Origin: Porogramme epimiltina
Lineage: Eukaryota > Basidiomycota > Agaricomycetes > Polyporales > Polyporaceae
Assembly: GCA_900155495.1 (NCBI GenBank)
Contig: FTLJ01000033.1
Coordinates: forward strand, 1 to 27,987
DNA length: 27,987 nt
Reading direction: 5' to 3'
Shown here: in pieces, positions 22,479 to 27,987 of the stretch
Position numbering within the stretch: position 1 is the first letter of the stretch
How the letters are laid out: every line of letters starts with the position of its first letter
The notes under the pieces: generated by a model
What the model saw: the letters and a program-made list of their open reading frames with translations, nothing else
What the model was told of the DNA's origin: nothing
Databases searched by the model: none
Translations under genes and position numbers: made by a program

Positions 22479-22628
22479 TTGTGTTCTCGCGTGTGACCTG
22501 TATTACGATTATGCTTGTGATGGTGAAACAGCGCGCACAGTCGAATCTTCTGTCGCTTCCTGAGGAGGAGGGGGAGGGATGCTATGCACAGCATAAGTAG
22601 ACTGGGGTCAATCGACGGAACAACGAGC

Positions 22629-24049
22629 TTACTCAAACCCATGCTCTACCACAGAGACGGTGATACTAATCTTCCCGGAGAGTTTGGAGAGCTTCTTCTT
22701 CACCGCTTCCTCGACGGCCGACTGAGATAGTTGGGTACGAACGCGGTCTGACTTGTCATAATATTGTGATGGCCACTGCAGGTATAATTCCAGGTTCAAC
22801 GTAAAGAGGCCTTCCAAGGAACTGTTGAGAATAGGTTCGAGGACCTCTGCGCTCCTGAGCACAAACCCGCATTCGTTCGCTAAGTCAATCATGTCCTTCG
22901 ATGGCGCGACGGTCCAATGAAGGACGATAGATAGGTCCTCGAGGTTCGAGTGTGGTGATGCCATTGAAAGGAATGTTGATATGAACTCCCAAGGGTTAAA
23001 TATTTCGTTGCTAGGATTCACCATTAGGCGTAGAGACTGAAGCCGAGTGAAGTGGCGGAGGGACCCAACGAACTCTACGTACGACCTCAATTCAGTCTGA
23101 TTGGCTCAGGGTTGCATGCTAGTGAAACGTACTATCTCCTGGGAACTCCCCTCTCTCTGCCCAAAAGTTCGTGACAAGTAGAGTGACGGACGGGCCAACA
23201 AACTCCCAAAGTTCAGAACCATTTGCAAGAGTGGCGGAGCCTATGTGGAGGTCCACAAGGGAGGTTCCGAGCGAGGTTACCGAGAGCCATTCGAGCATTT
23301 CTTCCTCCAAGGGAAGGTCCAGGTCAAGAAGTCTAAGCCAGCGGACTCTTCTCAGAAACTGGGACTTCCGTGTGCCCCGAAGTGGCCGATTGCCGCGTGA
23401 AACTGGCCACGTTACATTGTCCATCCCGAGGTCGGTTAAGGAGGGTAACGCGGTGATGGTGCAGCGCATTGCGCCAGATGACGGAAACCGGACATCCTCG
23501 AGCAAAAGGGTCCGAACGGAAGCGAAGGCGCTGAGGAGGATGAACATGCGAGGTGGGATGGAGCACTCTCTGGTGTCCCAGTCCTGATAGCGAAGGTCGA
23601 GCTCTTCCAAGTTAGGGAATCTACCTGCGAGTTGGTGCATAAAGACCCTTGAGGCGATGTGCATATGACCATCGGCTGCTGTCATGTAGCGCGAGAACGC
23701 CAAGATGATTCGGCGGATAGATGGAAGCCAGAGGGAGACAGTCGGGGATCGAACGACATTGTAGATGAATAGGTTGTATTGTCGATCAGAATCAAGCCAG
23801 ACATCCATGAGGAGGTGGTGACGGCTGGCAGGTAGCCAGTCGCGGCAGACAAGGGCGCAATTGCACAGTGGCTTGTAGTAATTAGGGGGTAGTAACCAAT
23901 CTGGGTCAGGGTGGAGGAACGAAATGATGATGTCGGTGATTTCCTTCGGGAGGTATTGTGGGACTGTCTGAGAGATGGTCGGCACTCGCGGTGGACGTCA
24001 TTTGATGTGAATACACACATACCTTGGTTGAGTGATAGACGTCGTCCAT
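22629..24049 (-). CDS. F-box-like leucine-rich protein E (three exons, 435 aa)
   Basis: Exons are 24049-24023, 23967-23133 and 23074-22629 on the - strand; introns are 55 and 58 nt. Intron 1 has the textbook donor GTATGT and acceptor CTCAG, which fixed the nine-residue first exon (MDDVYHSTK) for all copies. The F-box-like motif is at residues 15-62 (LPKEITDIIISFL, insertion, NCALVCRDWLPASRHHLL). Degenerate LRR-like pieces are at about 125-135 (FPNLEELDLR), 156-169 (FASVRTLLLEDVRF), 179-196 (LPSLTDLGMDNVTW), 243-253 (TSLVDLHIGS) and 296-304 (TRLQSLRLM). It belongs with A and D but is the most diverged of them. The frame is intact. It probably acts in SCF-type ubiquitination, by family only. 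Confidence 0.88.
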
Positions 24050-25095
24050 CGCTCAGCAAGGGAATGTGTTGTGGGCACTCGTGTTCTCCTCTCGTGTCTG
24101 TAAATGTCTCTTCAGTGAGCACTGCAGTAGAGTGCATAGTATGAAGTGGCATAAATTACCTACTGTTGGATACTGAGTGGGCGATGGATGGATGGGATAG
24201 TGGTGGACGTGGACGTTTGACTTGGACTTTTGAATGGGACCGACTACGACGCGGATGGTGTGTACATATATAGAACTTCGGGATTAGCCAGTGGACGCGA
24301 CTGCTCTCGAGAGACTATAGGCTGCATCTACTATCCAGAGCGGAAATTACGGGACGCCCAAGGAAATGAAAAGGCTGAGGGGCTGAGGGGAATGGAAGAG
24401 GGGAGGTCGCCTTGAAGGTGGGCAGACCCCTGCGAGTACTGAGCAGTCCCACCGTGATAGGCATATTAGGTTCACTAGGATGCCGCCGAGTATTTCTGAT
24501 CGTCAGGTCACGCGCAGGTTGACGCTAGCATATACCAATGGAGCATCGCATTACTCAACTACTAACGAGCATATACATGGGATGGGGAACGGGGAGGGAG
24601 CAGAAGCGCAGTCGTGTTATTTGGTAGGATTATCCTGGGCACATCTACTAATGCAAGATCGCTTCGGCTAGCACATGAAGCATGCAGACTTAATCCGTAG
24701 TTAAGAAGCGAGGGTGCGATGGGGGTATGTACGGGGAAGACGGCTTACTATTGGAGGCATGCGCAATGGGCCATGACGGGGGTAGCGACGCGTCGACGGG
24801 GACAGACATCCCACCCACGAGAGTAGTAGTAGACAGGGGGGCGCGAAAGGACACCCAGCCAGACATGACAGCCGAACGAGAGCTGACGGGTAGGTGGGAG
24901 CGGACGAGACTCGGAACGGGAGGGCGCCGTGGATAGCAGTGCCGCCCCAACGCACCAAAGAGTGGACACTGGATTCGTGCGTGCGAGCACCCGCCAGAGC
25001 CTTACGTGTTTTCGTCGAAGGGCTTCTTCAAGTTGTGGACCGTGGCGAGGGGCGGCGTGGGCGAGGAGGCCGGGAGTGCTCCCAAATCCCAAATG
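24050..25095. repeat. 5' flank of F-box gene E and truncated sixth unit
   Basis: This is the flank equivalent of 3839-4760, with the core AGGCATATTAGGTTCACTAGGATGCCG at about 24459-24485 and GAGCATATACATGGGATGG near 24567. The relic-side part (GTGCCGCCCCAACGCACCAAAGAGTGGACACTGG, about 24938-24972, and CCGCCAGAGCCTTACG) matches the unit 2 flank closely. Similarity ends at about 25095, after the GGGAGTGCTCCCAAATCCCA segment, so no phosphorylase relic follows. A 95-base insertion unique to this copy sits at 24609-24703. Confidence 0.65.
24602..24710. mobile_element. Short insertion with 7-bp direct repeats in the unit E flank
   Basis: Relative to the other units, 95 bases (24609-24703) interrupt the flank after GGGAGGGAGCAG. 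They are bracketed by AGAAGCG at 24602-24608 and again at 24704-24710. The insert has no obvious terminal inverted repeats and no coding capacity. It may be a small non-autonomous element with a target-site duplication, or filler DNA from break repair. Confidence 0.4.
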
Positions 25096-25143
25096 TTCCG
25101 ATTCTCTAAGAATCGGTCTCTATGTTCCGACTTGAATGCGTAA

Positions 25144-25322
25144 CACGTGCTGGCCTTCTCCCGGCAAATGCCGACGCACCGACCAACACTCAGAGTGCGA
25201 AAAGCCTATCACGTGCTGGCCTTATCCCGGCATATGCCGACTCACCTACCAACGTTCAAAGTGTCGAAAAGCTGCTCACGTGCTGCCCTTCTCCCGGCAT
25301 ATACCGACCCTCCGTCCGCTCT
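25144..25322. repeat. Three tandem copies of a ~66-bp repeat with two palindromic cores
   Basis: Copies begin at 25144, 25210 and 25277, the last incomplete. Each starts with CACGTGCTG and carries a second core about 20 bases on: CGGCAAATGCCG, CGGCATATGCCG (a perfect palindrome) and CGGCATATACCG. CACGTG is the classical E-box for bHLH regulators. Open frames across the repeat arise because 66 is divisible by three and are not convincing protein. It lies between the end of the F-box array and the UTP20 fragment. Confidence 0.75.
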
Positions 25323-25413
25323 TGTGCAAACAAGATTGGACTAAGGAAATGGCGTATGTTGCAATGCGTTGCTAATGCAGACACAAAATCGGTCTCATCG
25401 TAACCTATCTTAG

Positions 25414-26036
25414 GATAACGACTCGTATTTCCATGAAGCTCTCCTCCACTGGCAAGAACTCAACCTTGCACCCACATTCAACCCCCAATTCGCCCGCGAT
25501 GCAGACCCGCTCTCGGCGTCGATGCCCCTGCTTCTGCACAACTGGAAGGAGATTGTTGGCCTTTGGCTGGGTGCGCTAGGCAAGAGCAATGATGAGGGAC
25601 TAAAGGCCATCCTCGAGTGCGTCCCCTTCCCTTCTCCCGTCTTCCCTTCGACCGCGAACAACATGCTTGCAGTCTATTCCAAAACCTTGCACACGACCTA
25701 CGCACAACATTAGCACCCAAGTATCCCCGCGTCCTCAAGCGACTCCTTCAAATTCTCCCCCGCTCCCTCTCTGCCGAGGCCCTCACTGCCCTACTTGCCA
25801 CCTTCTCTGCGCTCTTCAAATACATCCTCGTGCCTGCCGTTGATACAGAATTGCTACATCAAGCGTGGGCCGCATTCACTGAGGTCCTCCCCCAATGCCA
25901 TCCGGAGGTGCAGCACGCTATGGCGGAAGTTTGGGATGCGACATTGCGGAGGCTGAAGATCTCACTGAGGGATGATGTGGTGCAGATGGTAGTGGAGAGT
26001 GCCGACGGTGCGCTCGAGAGCGTGTGCTGCATATAG
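25414..26036 (+). pseudogene. UTP20: UTP20 N-terminal fragment (two exons, no start, truncated)
   Basis: UTP20 (DRIM family) is a very large HEAT-repeat protein of the U3 small-subunit processome in the nucleolus, normally well over 2,000 residues. Exon 25414-25616 follows an acceptor (CTTAG) and encodes DSYFHEALLHWQELNLAP and MPLLLHNWKEIVGLWLGAL. After a 56-nt intron (25617-25672, GTGCGT to GCAG), exon 25673-26036 reads LFQNLAHDLRTTLAPKYPRVL, LTALLATFSALFKYILVP and AMAEVWDATLRRLK. This is the family's N-terminal order. The first exon with its ATG is missing, and the frame stops after 188 residues at VCCI-stop, where the family continues. There are no internal stops, so the fragment is young or was moved intact. 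It cannot encode a working protein. Confidence 0.8.
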
Positions 26037-26057
26037 GAAGGCTACCCGTCGCCGTAA

Positions 26058-26397
26058 GAGACGGGGACCAGGTCGGGGCGGATCTATGCGGACGATGGCT
26101 TATATGTACGCCGTTATCTACGTTCAGCGTCGTCAGTACTAAAGATTGAACAGCACAACTCAAGGGCAAACCGCTTCGATGACCTCGTGTGGGGACTCCT
26201 GTTCCAAGAGCTTCGGGGTGCCTCTTCTTCGTCCATAGGTGATGCTCCTGAACCAGGCTGGGTCAAGGGCGGCATGGAGAGCGAGGGGGATGACGTATGG
26301 GAAGAAGAGATATCTTGGAGGGATCCGAGTGCACGCAAACTGCGTATGATGCTTGCAAGATGGCTACATCAGCAATGTGTCATGTGTCTTGCCGGGG
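26058..26397 (+). other. Unassigned open segment downstream of UTP20 fragment
   Basis: One frame is open from 26058 to 26507. Up to about 26397 it has protein-like composition: YADDGLYVRRYLRSASSVLK, RFDDLVWGLLFQEL, an acidic stretch SEGDDVWEEEISW, then DPSARKLRMMLARWLHQQ. There is no ATG near its beginning and the end runs into the low-complexity GGCTT patch. I do not recognise a family. It could be a broken exon of another gene, part of the segment that brought the UTP20 piece, or chance. Confidence 0.3.
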
Positions 26398-26554
26398 CTT
26401 TTTTTTTCAAGCCCAGGGCTTATTTTTTAAGCCCGGGGCTTATTTGGGCTTGGGGCTTATGGGACTTGCTCGCGGCTTGCCTGAGGCTTGAAAATGCGTG
26501 TGCTTAATGAGGGCTTGGTATCGGGCTTGTTTCGGGCTTGGACAAGCACTCATG
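26381..26554. mobile_element. GGCTT/AAGCC-rich patch, possible hAT-type element end or MITE
   Basis: About 170 bases contain roughly a dozen GGCTT motifs with two AAGCCC copies near the left end, forming short inverted pairs (CAAGCCCAGGGCTTA, TTAAGCCCGGGGCTTA). The outermost sequences are imperfect inverted copies: CATGTGTCTTGCCG on the left and GGACAAGCACTCATG on the right. Arrays of such short motifs next to the ends are typical of hAT-superfamily DNA transposons. I find no clear 8-bp target duplication and no transposase, so this is tentative. Confidence 0.4.
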
Positions 26555-27026
26555 AAAGCCGAGTAACAACATATAATACAATTTCCTACTACAGTCTATA
26601 AACCTAGGCGCGCGTGAGGAGGGTGCGTACGTGTGTGGGGGCAGGAACTCGAGTTCGGGTTCGGGTTCGGGCGTGTGCGCGCGAGATCGCATGGCAGATA
26701 GCGGGGCGCGGCGGGGTCGCACTAATGCCCACGCGTCGATGTGCGGTTGGTTTCCCGCGAGGTGCGAGGTGCAGGGCGCGTGGCGGGAGGTGCGCTGGGC
26801 GTCGGTGTTGGTAGCACGGGCGACGCGAACCCTGCCGTGGTAGACGAGACTGCGCCGGGTAGGTACGGCGCGGTAGAGGGCATGAGGGAGGGACAAAGGT
26901 CGTAATGATGATGAGATGCGCGTGACGAGATAGGGATGTACATGTACACAAGATTGGGGGGCCCGCCGAGGGGATTAAGGTGACTGCGGCGACGACGAGG
27001 GTGGAGGCGATGGTGGTGGTGTTTAC
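26555..27026. other. Intergenic region; 3' flank of the right-hand gene
   Basis: No gene is supported here. A short run of TTCGGG units lies near 26650-26672 (GAGTTCGGGTTCGGGTTCGGG). The remainder is GC-rich with chance frames on both strands. It is downstream of the - strand gene that ends at 27027 and probably holds its 3' untranslated region. Confidence 0.5.
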
Positions 27027-27987
27027 TTATGCTCGTGACATCGTGGATCCAAGGCTGTTCCGCTTTGTCTTCAGCTTCACCAGCTTCTGCTGCAGGTCCT
27101 GTAAACCGATACAACACTCGTAAGCAACACACGCCAAAGAAAAAACGCCGAAGGACCAAAACGCACCTGGACCTCGTCGGGCTTGAGGGTGCCCTTGCCG
27201 CGCTCCTCCTCGAGACCCTTCTCGAGGCTGTCGAGGATCTCGCCCATAAGGTCGCGGTAGTCGACGCCAAAGAAGTGCGTGAGCTTCGCCGCCCGCCGGC
27301 GGCACTGCTGGAACGACGGCTCCGCCCCCGCCGAGTCGAGTGTCGGCGTCGGCGCACCACCGACCGCGCTCATGTCCGACATGTACGACGCGAGCGACGT
27401 GATCGACACGCGCGATGGCAGCGAGCGCCGCCGCTCCGCGCGGGACGCCGGCGACACCGCCGCGACCGCGAAGTCGTCCATGATCGGCGAGATCTGCGGG
27501 AGTGCGGGCCCACCACCGGAGGGGCCCGAGGCGAACTGGTAGTTGTACTGGTCGCCGGTCGGGTACTCACCCGCGTTGGTGATGTAGTCGTGGAGCTCCG
27601 CGAGGGACGTTTTGTCATCCTGCGACAGCGGGAAGGTAGAAGGGGGAAGGGGGGGAGAGGGCTGTTAGTAACACGAATACAACTGCGCGCACAGCCGAAC
27701 ACCGGCGCAGGCTGCGGCGACCAAGACTCACCCTGTCGATGATGTCGTTGAGCGAGTTGAGCGAGTGACGGTAGTGCATGTACACGGAGGACTGGGGGCG
27801 GGAGGAGGAAGCCGCCATCGTTCTCGATGAGCGGCTTGGTCGAGTCGCCGGTGCCCGGACGCTTCGGGCTCTTGCTCTTGCTCTTCGACGACGAGCCGAG
27901 CGACGCGAAGCGGAAGGGGGGCGTCACGGGGCTCCTCGGGGACGCAATTTTGGCGGGCGAGCGGGGGCGGAGGGTGAGGCTGGGGGA
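27027..27987 (-). CDS. 3' part of an unrecognised fungal gene, running off the window
   Basis: Exons on the - strand are 27987-27732 (incomplete), 27619-27167 and 27098-27027, with introns of 112 nt (27620-27731, GTGAGT to CGCAG) and 68 nt (27099-27166, GTGCGT to ACAG). The predicted C-terminus contains MHYRHSLNSLNDIIDR, a serine- and alanine-rich middle with ISPIMDDF and MSDMSA, then AAKLTHFFGVDYRDLMGEI and a charged, probably coiled-coil end (LEKGLEEERGKGTLKPDEVQ to KLKTKR), finishing SLGSTMSRA. The upstream part is rich in Ser/Lys/Pro (SSSKSKSKSPKRP). Splicing, codon use and length look like a real, expressed gene, but I cannot name the family. The frame breaks at a run of five bases (27794-27798); see findings. 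Confidence 0.65.

Larger units (their letters stand above)
1..25095. repeat. Tandem array of five composite units (GPH1 relic + F-box gene) and a truncated sixth
   Basis: The same order recurs five times: a + strand N-terminal glycogen phosphorylase relic, a short conserved block, a - strand F-box-like gene, then a conserved 5' flank. The F-box start codons lie at 3838, 9412, 14333, 19779 and 24049, so the unit length varies from about 4.3 to 5.6 kb. The units are clearly diverged from each other, with many substitutions and indels, which argues against an assembly duplication. The first unit is cut by the left window edge. The last partial unit contains only the 5' flank and stops matching the others at about 25095. 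Introns are retained in both gene types, so the units were duplicated as DNA and not through RNA. Confidence 0.9.

Noticed and set aside
1..25095. Array as an assembly artefact
   Set aside because: The units differ by many substitutions, indels and unit-specific insertions, which collapsed or duplicated assembly would not produce.
25136..25375. Open frame across the 66-bp repeats as a cysteine-containing repeat peptide
   Set aside because: The repeat length is a multiple of three, so several frames stay open at once; there is no supporting context.
26614..26843. Open frames reading Val/Arg/Gly-rich peptides over the TTCGGG run
   Set aside because: They are simple-sequence, GC-driven frames in the 3' flank of the right-hand gene.

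Overview
The window looks like nuclear DNA of a filamentous basidiomycete, most likely an Agaricomycete (Polyporales-like, by inference). Genes have short introns of about 55-112 nt with GTRNGT-type donors, GC content is moderately high, the F-box-like protein family is of a kind greatly expanded in Agaricomycetes, and exons of UTP20 and glycogen phosphorylase are recognisable. There are no prokaryotic operons, rRNA or tRNA genes, or CRISPR arrays.

Positions 1 to about 25095 form one array of diverged tandem composite units, 4.3-5.6 kb each. Each unit carries, left to right: (i) a decayed, N-terminal-only glycogen phosphorylase (GPH1-type) pseudogene on the + strand; (ii) in most units, a small block with a captured exon of an unidentified gene; (iii) an apparently intact three-exon gene on the - strand for a 432-439 aa F-box-like, leucine-rich protein; (iv) a 1.1-1.4 kb shared 5' flank leading divergently into the next unit's pseudogene. 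The F-box genes (A 2401-3838, B 7975-9412, C 12907-14333, D 18350-19779, E 22629-24049) keep open frames and matching splice sites, while the phosphorylase relics are full of stops and frameshifts. I infer that the F-box genes are what selection keeps and the phosphorylase fragments are passengers. A sixth unit is cut off at about 25095.

The F-box genes and the captured exon group as B/C against D/E (A with D/E where comparable), but the phosphorylase relics group as units 1/2/4 (lost start codon, internal partial duplication) against 3/5 (start codon kept, single fragment). This mosaic suggests exchange between units.

Right of the array lie a 66-bp tandem repeat with palindromic CACGTG and CGGCATATGCCG-like cores (25144-25322), an undamaged two-exon fragment of UTP20 lacking both its start and most of its length (25414-26036), an unassigned open segment (26058-26397), a GGCTT-rich patch resembling the end of a hAT-type DNA transposon (26381-26554), and the 3' part of an unrecognised - strand gene running off the window edge (27027-27987), with a probable one-base frameshift.

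The F-box proteins are presumably substrate receptors of SCF ubiquitin ligases, with variable leucine-rich parts. No cooperation between the array and the flanking genes can be read from the sequence.
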